Source: Camarhynchus parvulus (Eukaryota; Chordata; Aves; Passeriformes; Thraupidae). Taken from it: a stretch of DNA of 64,000 nucleotides. The position numbers and the translations under genes are program-made. Shown here piece by piece: positions 36,248 through 48,862 of the stretch. The DNA is taken from assembly GCF_901933205.1 (NCBI RefSeq), contig NC_044573.1, positions 36,552,993 through 36,616,992 on the forward strand, read 5' to 3'. Position 1 is the first letter of the stretch, and each line of letters opens with the position of its first letter. The notes below the pieces were generated by a model, which searched no databases, was not told where the DNA came from, and worked only from the letters and a program-made list of their open reading frames with translations.

Positions 36248-39200
36248 ATATTAAAAAAAATTAATAATACAAAACTACAACAGCTACTTTACCCTTTCCT
36301 TTTTTAATCACATAAGGAAATGCTAAATTATTCTAGGATGTAAAAAATAGGACACACAGTAGATACTCTTCCAAAAAAGTACTTCATTTTTTTGTTTTCA
36401 AATCTAAATGAAAAACATTGCACTAAATTCAATGACAACTCATATTTCAATGATTTAATGCCTGAATTCCTTGAATACATTAAGGGGTTCTCAATACCTT
36501 TTTCACTTAGAGACTTTCTGCTGAGCCACACAAAAAGGTGGCCCATTAGTGCTAGGTGGGTATGTTTGGTGATAATCTAACCTAATCATTTGGCAGTAAT
36601 AGAGAGGAACAACCTAACTTCTTTAATCACTATTTTTGATCCAATAAATCAATGTTCAGACCTTTCAAAGGCTATGAAGATTGTTAAACTGGATATTATG
36701 ATTGCTTACTTCAACAACGATTTGGGGAAGAATTCTTTGGTTTATTTTTTAAAACACTTCTATTTCTTCACCTTATTGAAGGAAACAAAATGCAGGATTC
36801 TCTTATGAAGAAAAGCAAAAGACATTAAGTGCTATCTATATAAAAATTTTTTTTATAGCTGTATAAAAATATGTTTTTGGTTTAAAACCACCAAAATTCT
36901 AAATACTTCTAAAAATAGCATTCTATATAAGTTACACGATATTTGCCTGAAGTTGCTATAACAACTCTATTTTTTAACAAAAGGAAATAACAGAAGAATC
37001 TACCTAGGCATAACTGATGGAACACCATCCTGTTGAGGATCTTAATAAAATATAGAACCATTTATGCAAAATTTTCTTGTAATTATTATATGTTAGTGTT
37101 ATCAGCATACTCTTTTGGGAAAAGATACAATGTCCCCAGAAAGTGCATCTTTATGATCACCTGTTAATGTGATCTCTCTCCTTTTCCTAGTTTTTATGAG
37201 CCATAAATTGAACTTGCCAAAAGTTTTGCGTATGGTTGGTTGCCACATTTTAATTTCACAATATCAGGAGCAAAAATGAAACAACTCAAATATCTCTGAT
37301 GGTCAATGCTTCGCTGACATAAGCACCATGGATGTAGATTATAATGCTGCCTTGGAAATACCTACTGAATAGCATCAAATTAGTTTTAAAATGACAGATT
37401 TCATTCCAGTATCGATGGTACAATACAAATGATAGCTTTATAAACTTGGTATTTCTATACAAAAAGGTTTCCATAACTTTAATGAAGATCACAGTCACTG
37501 GATAACCATGGTTCTTTATTCATTCTAGCAGAGAAAATGCATACATTCATACTTCAGGCACTGGGGTGGGGTAATGGTTAATAGAAAGGGAAGGCCATGT
37601 TGCATATTGCTGAAGATCTCCATTTTAGCACACATACAATACCAGCAAAATCCTAGCTACATTTTTTCCCTTTCCTTTGTTCTCTTACATTGTCATCATG
37701 GTTTTCACAAAGTCCACTTAATCTTCAGGAGAACAAATGTCACCTGTGAGTCCCTTCGCTTCGCTTCATTAATTATGCTTTGTATAGCTTTTAGCATAAT
37801 ACAGCCAAGAAGCAGGTTTTTTCTGGTAGCCACATAAAATTGTGATAGAAATGGTATGCTACAAGCAGCACTAATGTATAGCAGTAACAGAATTAAAGAA
37901 AAAAAAACCAGGGAAAATAGAAAAAAGCAAATGTGGCATTTTCCTCCTGAAGTTTAAATGAATAAGCTCTGAAAAAAAGTAATGATGGAGCAAAGAAATA
38001 CGGTGAGCCAACTCTGTTTTAATGTAGACAAAAAAAAAATATAAAAGGAAGAATAAATCAGTCAGAGCCTGCATTCCATTGATATTTCTAAGCTGTACTG
38101 AGGACTACTTTGCTCAAGATTGTGCCCAGCAGACAAAGACCCAAGTTAAGGGCAGAGCAAAGACAAACTGGCCAAAGGGAACTCCAGGAGGTACTGTGCC
38201 TCACTGCTTCTGTTTTACAGACTCAGGGGCAACCCTTTATTCAAGCTATTCAAAAAGCATTAACTCAGAGTCTCACCACTTCGTTTGAAAACTGTGACAT
38301 CTTCTTAGAAGTGCAAATTCACAAAAAAAATCTTCCTTTTGGTGTAAGCTGAACAGTGATTTCATTGAGTAACTGCCAATTTTTCTACTACACATTGTTA
38401 AAAGTAACAAAGAAGTATGAGGAGGAAAGGAGAAAAGAAAAGAGTTCATTGAGCTCAGCAAATTATACAAAGCTGGGTCTAGAGAGTAGTTCATTTAGCC
38501 CTTGCAAAAACATTGGATTGCCTCCAAAGTGGAGACTCTACAGACTTTCTTCATAGCAGAGTGTCAATACATCCAGGGAGGTTTGCCTTCCCTGGGAAGA
38601 AATGGGCATTTGTCTACCCATTTTGCAGCCTATGAAGAACTACTGTTCAGGCTTGTGACTGAGCTGGCATAGGTTATATGCATGGGCTGCCCGGGACCAC
38701 CATAACTAGAAAGGATCCATGAAAGGGATCAACAGTGTGTGTCTATTCACCAGCACCCTCCCACCCCACCCCCAGCTTTAAGAAATGACAGGTATGTAAT
38801 CTCTGTTTGCTGTTAAACAGAACTATGAGAAAATGAGGAAATTTCAAAGTTTGGTCCTGGAGAGATTAGAATTCACATGGAAGGCAAATCCCTTCTGTGT
38901 GCATAATGCATACACTCATTTTTGCTCTACCAAGAAGCAGTGCTTTGTTATTAGTTGCGGAAATTTTAATTCTATATCATAGGAGAACAAGCTGTACACA
39001 TATAAAAAAAGCATGTATCTTCAGCTAAGATTTTTTGGAGGTTCAGAGAATATCTATATCTTGCACACCTAGAATCAGATTTATCTTCCAGATTTGTTTG
39101 GTGAAAAACAAAGTAGTTAGCATTTAATGGGAATGGTTTATCTCCAAAGACTACAAACTAAAAAAATTAAAAATTAACAAAGAAGCAAAGAGAAAAAAAG

Positions 39201-40292
39201 TATGCGATCCAGAAGAACTTATTCAGCAATACAGCAACAGTGACTGTGTCCTTGCTTTGGGCTGTACAAATATACAAGAGCTTGTCAAAATCCTACTCTG
39301 TGAAAATATGTAAATTCTGCTTCTTTTGCTGCTGGCATCACTAAATCTGAGTTTTACCCACACTGTGTGGCACACAGTAAATTTTCTTTTGTTCAGGAAG
39401 AAACAGAAGCCACAGCCCATTCACTAAGAACGGTGATTTGTATGGACATTATTCAAGCATTCGGCACCATGGAGGGATTCTTTTGGTGATGTATTTTCTC
39501 TCTGACAGCATTTTGTACTACCTCTCTGAGAATATATTGAGAATTTTTACATGGTGATTGTCTATTTTCATGGCAAAACTAGGCATGGTTCTCCATGTGC
39601 ACACACCTACTCACTTATGTACTTGTTTTCTCTTAGACATACGAATGGGAAAATACAGTCCCTTCTCAAAGCTGTACAAACAACGAGAAATCACATAAAT
39701 ATAGATCTATTATTCTTAGGGTTTTATGCTTGTTATAATGCATTCTATTTGGAAACTCTGCCATATAAATTAAACTAAATTCTCAACTTGGTAATAGACA
39801 GAAGATGGTTAAGGAAAGACTGTATTTACTAGGGTTCATAGGTCACATTCAAAGAAACAGCTAGTTTTATTTTAATCAAATCTAATTTATAATCTTGGCT
39901 GCAAAACAACAGAATTAACTGGCAGAATAGGGGCAATTTATGATATTTTAGGGAAGCATCATGCTCTGATTTGAAAATGCACAGAGGTTCAGTGGACCCA
40001 ATTTTACATTTAATTAAGGTGACTTCCAGATTGGACTTTTAAATTTAATAATCATCTAAACAAATGACTTTTTATTTTGTGCTAAAGTTCTTAATTTCAA
40101 TAATCTACTCTGAAGCCTAAAGCCACTCACACTGATATAGCAAAAAATTGTTTAATCAAAGGTTACATATGATGATAAATTGGAATGGCATTTGTTCTTC
40201 TGCCCTTTTAATGCAAGAAAAATAAGCGACCTTCTAATCAACCTGTCCAATGACTTCTTCCAGACCTCTCCTTATTTCTCAAGCTATTACAG

Positions 40293-40877
40293 TTAAATAA
40301 AAATTACAATCACACAGAAAGCAGAAAACAGCCAATAACAAAACCCTGAGATTTCAAGACTAAAAGAGTATGGCAAACAGCCATAAAACATAGTCATTAT
40401 CTTACTGACAGCAAAGTAATAAATTGTAGCCATTACCCTACTGGGAGCTAAGTAATGAAACAGGTACCTATGATGAGACACATAGATTTGGAGAGCATTA
40501 GGTCTTTCTGTCCAACACAGAGATACACTTGGCAATGTGGAAAGGGCAGCATGGAAAGGAAACCAATTTTGGGCACAATGGGAAGAAATGCACCTACCCT
40601 TATCATGCCCCTCACATGCCCACTCCCTCTCATTGGTCTTTCTTGGGAGGTGCTTCTGTCCTGGTGTCAGAATAACTGTGTGTGTCTGAGACCACTCTAA
40701 AGGGGTGGAGGATCCCCTAGGAAGCATCGAAATGAGGGTGCAGAAGGATTGCCCAAAGGCTGAGGGGGCAGGAAGCAGGGAGGAGTGACATATGCCTTTG
40801 GGATCAAAGCTGTTTTCTACACTGCAGTGTACTTCATGAATGATGAAGTAATTTTCTTGCAGAGATGACACTGTCAT
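40293..40877 (-). other. Longest open frame of the window (194 codons from ATG), unassigned
   Basis: The open frame runs to 40910 (a TTG there). The first ATG is at 40877. The predicted product has a Cys/Ser/His-rich N-terminal two thirds. The last ~55 residues are hydrophobic, with two membrane-like stretches ending in CVIVIFI. No family is recognised. A 36-bp imperfect tandem duplication gives a 12-residue internal repeat (FHYLAPSRVMAT / IYYFAVSKIMTM). Every base difference between the two copies changes an amino acid, which argues against protein-level constraint. The hydrophobic tail is what AT-rich DNA gives in this frame. There is no visible promoter, intron or poly(A) context. It could be an exon of an unknown gene or a retroelement relic, but chance remains likeliest. 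Confidence 0.2.
40391..40459 (+). repeat. Imperfect tandem duplication, period 36 bp
   Basis: Two copies start at 40391 and 40427. Over 33 aligned bases 26 are identical. The period is a multiple of three and falls inside the longest minus-strand open frame. Confidence 0.75.
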
Positions 40878-40910
40878 AAATCTATAGAAATACCATTGGC
40901 CTGACACCAA

Positions 40911-43900
40911 CTGAAAAGGGGTGAAGAATCAGAATAATTAGTAAGAATAGTAAATAGTATTTAGAGCCTACAATGCCAGTGTGAACAGCATGCGCAGTGT
41001 ACACAGGGCCTTACAGCTGCGTAAGATGTGGTATCTTTAACTGAAAGGAATAACAAAGGGAAGGTGAGACTGAAGTGAAATAAAGACATCCAGAATCAAG
41101 GAAACATCTCAATAGCTCTCTCTACTAGTCTCTGTCATCAAAGACATGCCTGTAGAAGAGTATCAAAGTGTACTCACCTCTCTTTTTAACTCACACAGTA
41201 TTTTTCATCTACAACCAATTGGTAAAAATTCCAAGGAAAGAAAAGACAATTTACCCAAACACTGCAGTCTTAAAGGAATGAGGCAAGTTAAGGCATCTCT
41301 TTTAGTAGTAATATGAAAATCTGCTGTTGCCACACATTGATGTGCCAGGAATTTAATTTTTTCTAAAATGCCCTGCATCTTTAAGTGACCACAGCTACAA
41401 CTCATTTGCCTTAAAAGTTTCCTGAGAATTGTCTGTTTATGAACCTCTATGAATTTCTTCATTGCTGCCAAATATTAATTGAAACAATTAACTGTGAAGA
41501 ACGCGTGGGTGCAAAAATATTAGTACCACATAATTCTTTCTACTTAAGAGGTCCTTACTGGATTATTGCAGAAATGCTCTGGAGTTCTAATTACCTATGG
41601 AAGTCCCACAAGGTTACTGCAGAACATGGTAATTAGACAGTTGTAATATGAGGTGTTAGCAGGGGATTGAGGATTTGTGCTAAGAAGCACGGTGCTTTCA
41701 TGGCTATTTACTTTGCAGAATACCAGAATTTAATGGAATTTGGTGGAAATCTCTAATGACAAATGTAGTTAAAAGGTGGGAGAAATATCTTAACAGGGAT
41801 TCAGCAGATGGTGAGGGTAGACTAGCTCTACTACACCATGATCTTTATATGAATAAAATTTACTCAAGTGTTAAGATTTTTATGGAATTTTTAAAAACCC
41901 TGATAAAATATTCAATGGAAAATACTTTCAGTTTTGTACACAACATGTTTCATACAAACAAGAGGCCATTTGATCATTTCTCTGTCACTGGAAAAAAAAA
42001 AACAGGCCACTTTCTGTGGCTGATAGCATACAATAAAATGATGTGGTTGATGTTGTGTGCAGAGGCCTTTGATTTCCTAGGTCAAATGACATGGTCCCCA
42101 GCGACAGAGTGGTGTTAAAGCAAAAGCTCAGGACTCAAGCTTGGCACTGCAGCAAGGCACTTGACCTATTCTGCTGTGACATCCCACTCAGTAGAAGCAA
42201 TTCAGTATTACTAGTTTTTAACTACATCTGAATGTATGGATAAAATAGAGGTAGAAGGCTATTAAAAATACAGAGGACAATGTTATTTAATTATATTAAG
42301 ATAAAGGGTAAATTTGGAATACATTAAATTTTATTAAGTAGCAGTATGGCAAATTAAGACTCATAAGCAGGAGAGAAAAATGTGTTCCCAAGTGTTTCTG
42401 TTCTACAGGGCTCAGGCACTGTACACATGACTTTGTAGGTCTGCAGCCATTCACATACCCTGCTACTGAGGGCGAAGGGGAGTGAGAAAACTTTACACAA
42501 AGCTTCAGCCTGCTTCCATCTTTACAGCTCTGTGAAGTGGATTTACAACTGTACAGATGGAAATTACTGGACAAAGTGGAAAGTAGTGGAGAATCCATCT
42601 CTAAATATCTTCTTAACATTTTACATGACAGTTATTTTAACTCATTTGCTCATGATGGCTTACATTCAATCAAAAAACCCAGTCTCCCACAATGCTATAG
42701 GAACAGTCTTCCACAAGATTGTCTGTATAAAGGTGAAATTCACCTTAGCTAAGCATACACCAAGGTTAGATCCCCTTCATTATAAGAATGATAATATTGC
42801 CATTTAATCTTCTTTATCCTCTCCTGCCAGTAAAAAACATATCTCAGCTTTGTAAGTCAGGCTGAATAATAGAAAGTTTATATAATTCTGAAGAACATCT
42901 AATACTTAATTTTTTAATTTAAACCCTCCCACATTCTTATCTAGGTAGAAGTATTTAAAAACCATATATTCTATAGCTATTATTTCACTTAAGCAAATAA
43001 CCACAGAGATGCACAAACATCACAAGCTTCTTCTATCACACATACAAATTCATATGAAAGCAAAATCATATAAGAACACTCTAGATAAAACTTTTCCTAG
43101 TAATTTTCAGCCACTTTTTAAAATCACAGCAATATTTCTTGTTACTCTGATTCTGAGTACATGACCTCTTTTGATTTGTGACAACAAAATAACAATTGCT
43201 ACTTGCATTTGTTCATGATGGTGACTCATATCTGTGGAAGTTAAATCCTGGCTCCTAAAATCCTGGCCCAATTAAAGCAAGTTTACTCTGCCATTTTTAA
43301 CTCAATGTTAATCAAGAGCTTGCTACTGTCTGCAGGTTTTTCTAATGGGATTGCTGTGGAGCTGCCGAGATATGAAAATCCATGTGTGTTTATTTTTCCA
43401 TTGAGAAGAGATTATTCTCCTCAAAAGCATTTAACCAAAAAAAAAAAAAAAAATAAAAAAAAGAAAAAGGGAGGAGAGAGAGAAATTCACCCTCAATGAC
43501 TGTTTCCATTCAGAAAAGCCAAGGTCTTTCCAAACATTAAGGAGTTAAAAGTAAAGAGAGAAGAAAATGCTGGGTTGACATTTTTTACCAGAGGACTTAT
43601 TCTGGAAAGCTGATCTTTTCATTTAATATAAAAGAATGGCCAAAGGACCAAAGGAATAAGAAGCCAGAAGGAATTATGAAACTGCATGAAAGCAGGAACC
43701 AGACTGAAAGCACATGTGCCCTCTAATACAACAGAAGGATGAGATGGGTAGAAGTTCAATGCCAACAGTCAACCTTCCCTGGCCCAGTTAGCAATCTGGG
43801 TAGGGTCAAAGTAGGGTTTTTCTCCTCCCCAGGGACTAAATATCTCACTTCATGAAGGTTAAAAATACTAACATACTCATTGAAAGTCACTGCTTTCATC

Positions 43901-44992
43901 CACTCAATATATGCATGTAAAAGTTTCACAATCTTTTATAGTACCCACCTCTTAATGGGAGAGACAGCACAGTGTATCAGTGTATCTTTTTTTTTTTCAC
44001 ACCTTTCCAATGGATGCCGGGAAGTTTTGCTTATTGACTTATTGCAGTATGTGAAGTGTAAACTGATTTTCTCATTATTTAGATGCATCCAAAGCTTTCA
44101 CATTCTGGGTACTGACAAGATGTAACTGGCTAGCAGTCTTACTAAGTAACACATTTACACCTTGGGGAAATATCTTTTCATGGTGTATATTGGAAGTGCT
44201 AATTGACTTTTATTTCCTAATAACCGTTGAAACTAATAAGTTTGGAAAACCTGGTGATTTCAAAGAACTGTAAATTAGACATTAAGACATCTTTCAGAGT
44301 GTCAAGCCTATATGTGAAAATCTTAAAAAAGTAATCTTTAAGCTCTTGTCCGCTGAAATGAATTAATGAAGTCATCAATAAGTCAATCATAACTGTCCTA
44401 ACGCAGGATGTGGAGAATCTAGTAACACCATATGTGTAATTACTACTACTTTAAGTCATCAGGAAAGTAATGCAATCACCTTTTCCTGCACCAGCAGAAT
44501 GGCAATATGGAAAAAAAAAATCAGAGCTGCAGCGAAGACATTTAGGACATTTGACATTATGCCTCAGGAGATGGACCTTTTAAAAATGATCTGACAGTCT
44601 CTTCCTTCACCTTCCCATATCACACACTCACAGAGTTTTTTAACACATTGACTGATAATGCACAGAAGTACAAATTAAAATAATCACAAATCCTGCAAAA
44701 ATAAGCAGATGGGCAGAAGAAAGGTGCCTGGTAAGTATCAAAGAGAAAGATAAATATAAGAATTTATAATTAATTAGACAGCAGAGAATCCACCAAGACA
44801 ACTGATGGTAAAATTATTCTTTTTTTAGTGAGTGCTTGTGTGTTTGCCAGATATCACAACCAATTGACCAGGTAATACACAAATCCCTGGGAAACCACTC
44901 TGTGATTTCCAGCAATTGAGAGAAATCACTGCAATGCCAAGCCTGCCTAATGCAGAGTCAAAACAGATTCCTTCTTCAAAGGTTCGCAGAAA
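40911..44992. other. AT-rich non-coding DNA
   Basis: No exon or transposon recognised with confidence. A 120-codon ATG frame at 41756-42118 (plus) has no family resemblance. The segment 42500-42590 has a weak MIR-like order (CTGTGAAGTGGATTTACAAC, then TACAGATGGAAA) on the minus sense. It is too diverged to call separately. Confidence 0.5.
43437..43468 (+). repeat. A-rich homopolymer tract
   Basis: Seventeen A residues followed by a degenerate A-rich and then GA-rich tail. Nothing upstream is recognisable as a retroposon body. Confidence 0.85.
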
Positions 44993-45935
44993 AACAGACT
45001 GTGCTGAGTTGGAAGGGACCCACAAGGGTCATCAAGTCAAACTCCTTACCCTGCACAGAACCATTCCCAAGAGTCACACCATTCGCCCAAGAGCATTGTG
45101 CAAGCACTTGAACTCTGTCAGGCTGGTGCTGTGACCACTTCCCTGGGGAGCTGTTCCAGGGCCCAACCACCCTCTGGGTGAAGAACCTTTTCCTAAACCT
45201 CCCCTGACACAACTTCAGGCCATTCCCTAGGGTGCTGTCACTGGCACCACAGAGAAGAGATCAGTGCCTGCCCCTCCTTTTCCCCTCATGAGGAAGGTAT
45301 AACTGCAGTGAGGTCTCCCCTCATTTTCATGCTCAACTTGGCATTGACTAGGACCCCCAGGTCCCTTTCTGTGGCGCTGCTCTCCAGCATCTCATTCCCC
45401 AGCCTGTCTGTACATCCAGGGTTGTCCCATCCCAGGTGCAGAATCCAGCACTTTCCCTTGTTGAACTTCACACCATTGGTGATTGCCCAGCTCTCTGGTT
45501 TGTCAAGGTCTCTCTGCAGGGCCTCCCTGCCTTTGAGGGACTCACCAGCTCCTCCCAGTTGTGTATCCTCTGTGAACTCGCTCTGTATCCCTTCCAGTCC
45601 TGTGTCCAAGTCATTTATGAAGATGCTGAAGAGCACAGGGCTGGGAATGGAGCCCTGCGGAACCCCCCTAGTGACAGATCCCCAGTCTGATGTCAACCCA
45701 TTCACTGTAACCCTTTGTGCCAGGCCCCTGAGCCAGTTGCTCACCCATCCCATGATGTGTTTATCCAGCTGTGTGCTGGACATTTTGTCCAGAAAGATCC
45801 TGTGAGATACAGTATCCAAAGCTTTACTGAGATGAAAAAGATTACACCAACTGGCTTCCCTTGATCAGCTAGGTGGGATACCTTGTCAGAAAAGGAAATC
45901 AAGTTTGATAAGCAGGACTTCCCTGTTCTTGTCTC
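44993..45935 (-). mobile_element. CR1-type LINE, 5'-truncated and internally deleted
   Basis: This is a non-LTR retrotransposon of the CR1 family, the dominant LINE of birds. Read on the minus strand it contains reverse-transcriptase coding sequence, then the C-terminal/3' region with landmarks such as GGAGGTTTAGGAAAAGGTTC and CACCCAGAGGGTGG, and then the typical terminal block CTTGATGACCCTTGTGGGTC and CCTTCCAACTCAG. The usual octamer-type 3' tail is degenerate or missing. The 5' end lies near 45930, where homology fades into AT-rich DNA. Such 5' truncation is normal for CR1. GC content is far above the flanks. A frameshift, a changed catalytic motif and an internal deletion make the copy inactive. 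Confidence 0.93.
45286..45930 (-). pseudogene. CR1 reverse transcriptase fragment (dead)
   Basis: In an intact CR1 this is the palm part of the ORF2 reverse transcriptase, which copies the element's RNA at a nicked chromosomal site. Recognisable on the minus strand are GKSCLSNL (near 45921-45898), the LDTVSH block (45819 downwards), RGVPQGS (about 45669-45649), LFSIFINDL, then FTEDTQLGG (about 45576-45550), and KFNKGKC and ERDLGVLVNAKLSM. The catalytic box should be F-A-D-D but reads F-T-E-D, so the first aspartate is replaced. One frameshift near 45831-45836 separates the N-terminal part from the main frame. After LSM (45328) the sequence jumps directly to a KMRGDLTAV block that normally follows roughly 80-90 residues later, showing an internal deletion. 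The 177-codon open stretch starts on TTG, not at a real start. Confidence 0.9.
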
Positions 45936-46340
45936 AGAGGGGATAAAAAGGTTTTTTTTTTGAAAGGCATTACAAAGAGAATAATTAAATTTAGGAATGG
46001 GAATTAAAAGAATAGAGAAAAAACAAAGAGAAGGTAAGACCCCCTCACTGCATCCCACCCTACCAAAGAAAATCCAACCCAAACCCTGAAATGTAAAGAT
46101 GACAGTATCTGTGCCAAGAAACAGTGTAGGGAACTTAAATGTCACACAAGGCCACTGAAAATGGTGACATCAGGAAATATGATTGGGACCCATGCACTTA
46201 TAGAAAGGACAGCTTGACCATATTAAACTGGGCTGCATTTCATTCACTCCATAGGTTCTGACTCATTCAAAGGACTTCAGCACTGACAAAGCTGACTGCC
46301 AACTGTTTCCTTATTCAGAGATTCTAATATGAGTGGAGGT

Positions 46341-46720
46341 GGTAGATGATAAAAGCAGGGAAGAAGCATAACAAGACCAAAGAACAGAGTAAAATGTAAA
46401 GCTGGCCAATGGAGTTAAAGAAAGTGTATGGAAAGCAAATTAGGCACTTCATACTGCCAAAGCAATAAAACAGTGAGAGTCTGGAAAAGAAGAGAGAAAA
46501 GAAAATTGGTGAAGTTCAATCAGGAATGGAAAGGAAATGACCCAGTAAGAATAAAATGAGGCACAGAGCACAGATAAAGAGAGTTACACAGGAGGGAATT
46601 AAAGAGTAGAAAGAGTGTCCCTGCACTGAGGACATTAGGAGGTCTCAGCTGACTCAAAGTTAACAGTAAAAACACAAAGGAGTGGGAGGGAGAAAATGAG
46701 GGGAACAATTAGATGTTACA
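46341..46720 (+). other. Purine-rich strand-asymmetric tract
   Basis: About 380 bp is dominated by A and G on the plus strand (GGAAAAGAAGAGAGAAAAGA, GGGAGGGAGAAAATGAGGGG and similar) without simple periodicity. The matching minus-strand frames are Ser/Leu/Phe-rich because of this composition. No gene is implied. Confidence 0.6.
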
Positions 46721-48830
46721 AATGAAGAATTGAAAGAACACCTGCCATTTAAATATTCCAGTAAACTTGAGAGGAAATACTGCAACAGAGAAAGCTGAAT
46801 TGGCAAGATCTGAATGTGCACAGAAAGGATGCCAAGTAGCAAGACCAAGGGACTCCAGGATGTGTGTACATTGGCATGATGGCATGACTTGTAAGATGAT
46901 CTTAGCGCTGGGTATAGCAGCACACATGCCTTTGAGATTTCCACTAAGTAACTCTGACTATAAATATATTAAAAAAGCCAAGTAAGGTACAATTTGTCAA
47001 AGTGCGCCAAAATCCTGTAGAGTGATCAGATGTGAGCGAGCAGAAAAGTAACAGAATTAAATAAGTTTTCAGTTTATGCTCTTAAGTCTATAGGTCTGAT
47101 ATTACATCAAATGCGTAAATGCATGTTTTAAAGTATTTTCAGAAGAAAGCAGAAGTACATTTAACTAATATTTCATTGATGGGCTATGCTGTTGACCCGA
47201 AACAAATGGGTATACAGAACCAAAATATGCCAGAATCACTTTTGACAGCATTTTTTGAAGTCAGTATGTCTTTCCCAATGTTCAACTCTTTCAGGACTAC
47301 ATATCTCACTGATGCTTCCATCTATCACTAATATTCTTTCTCCCAGCTAGACCCTTATTTAGAGGTGTCCTACTTCACAACTAAGCCAGACATCCAAATT
47401 TCTAACAGATTTTTTTGCTTATGAAACTATGTTTAAGAGTCATAATATGTGTTGTAAGCCTTAGCTCCATTCTGGGCACTGTAGTACCATATACATCAGG
47501 ATCTGTTACATATGTATGCTATTTTCCCCTAGAACAGACATCCAAGGTAACGAAAGTCCTTTCCCAGCCACCAAGGATTTTATAAGCATTATCAGTAATG
47601 TAGTTGATTGCACTATTTGCAGAGAATATTCACCCATTTACAGAGAAGAAATAGACAGATGCCATGCTGATCGCTTCAGAGAGCAGGAAAGGACTATTAG
47701 AAATGGGGGTTCTAATAGAGCTATCGTGTCCCATTTCACTCCTAATAACTGTGATGTCTTCGTGTCCTTCAGCAGGGTTTCCAAGATGCTAACCACTCAG
47801 AGCTTAATAGGCATATAGATTCTCACTAGCCAGCAAAATCAGATGACAAAATAATTTTCTACCAACTTTTTCTTGTGCTTATATTTATCTCAATGTAATT
47901 TCCACAATATTTAATGGCATTGCAGTTTTGCTTCTGTTTTTCACAGATGTTTAGTGACTCATCCAGTCATCTTTAAGTCTTGAAACCCTATGCATTGTTT
48001 GATTCATCTCCCTTTGCTTATTTAATATTGTTCTCACCAAATCTCTGTATTTTAAAATGTTTTCTACAGTCTTATAAATTGCATCTTTTTTTCTCCCCTT
48101 AGAATTTCCTTTTACTGCCTTTTTCATTTCTTGTGGAGATTCAAGCTTACAATAGTAAGGACCAATAAACTTCCCCTTGAGCTAGACTGAAAAAGAAATC
48201 CTTGCTTTATGTTACCTGCATAGCTTCTAAGTAAAGCAGACACACATGTGAAGAAGCTATGAGCACTAGTGTTAAATATAATTTATTCCCTAAATATAGT
48301 TTAAGGGCACAGAAGAAGTGTCATTAAGAAGAGATAAGATAAAAAGAAGAAAAGTGAATGGCCAAATAGTCCAGAAGAAAAGGTGAATTAATAGGGTGGG
48401 CAAAAATTGGCAGCTATATGGTAAAACTAAGGAGGTGGCTTGAGAAAACAGCCAAAGGGAAGAGGCAATCACAGCAAAACAACAGCTGTCTGAAAGCCCC
48501 TTTCATATTCCCAGAGAACACACATTGGCTTGAACATCTCTCCAGTCTTAACCATGAAGACCAAAAAGTGGAGAGAACCAAAACATCAGCTACACTGAAA
48601 CTTTTCCCAGACTGAATCACACTGAATCACATGGTTGTGGCCCTCTGAAGAGTATGGAAGAAGGTGACACTGCCAATTCCGTGCCTTCTTCCTGCAGCCA
48701 ACAGTCCCTTTTTGACTTTTGCAGCTGTTTCTACTGGTTGGAGTCCACTTCCATCATTCCTTTATTTCTGCTTATTTATCTTAATATTTATTCTCACCTT
48801 CATTTCTCTTACTGTACCTACATGAATTTT

Positions 48831-48862
48831 ACATTACATTACATTTTAAATTACATTACATT
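48831..48862 (+). repeat. (ACATT)n pentanucleotide repeat, interrupted
   Basis: ACATT repeats three times, is interrupted by TTAAATT, and then repeats twice more. A degenerate pentanucleotide microsatellite. Confidence 0.8.

Larger units (their letters stand above)
35601..40292. other. AT-rich non-coding DNA
   Basis: No gene recognised. It contains an 18-bp perfect palindrome (35961-35978) and a CAA microsatellite (36233-36247). A GC-richer patch at about 38090-38300 has two overlapping plus-strand frames but no recognisable domain. Confidence 0.5.

Noticed and set aside
38079..38352. Overlapping frames suggestive of a retroviral gag relic
   Set aside because: The Cys spacing does not match a nucleocapsid zinc knuckle, and no neighbouring retroviral sequence is present.
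41756..42118. 120-codon ATG frame as a gene
   Set aside because: The sequence is unlike any known family, and frames of this size are expected occasionally in 64 kb.
42500..42590. MIR-like relic on the minus strand
   Set aside because: Only scattered landmarks match and the order is incomplete, so it needs a repeat-library search.
45308..45805. 165-codon plus-strand frame inside the CR1
   Set aside because: It is the antisense shadow of the minus-strand CR1 reverse transcriptase, and its openness follows from the high GC content.
47516..47818. 100-codon ATG frame as a gene
   Set aside because: No recognisable domain and no splice or promoter context beyond chance motifs. It could still be revisited with transcript data.
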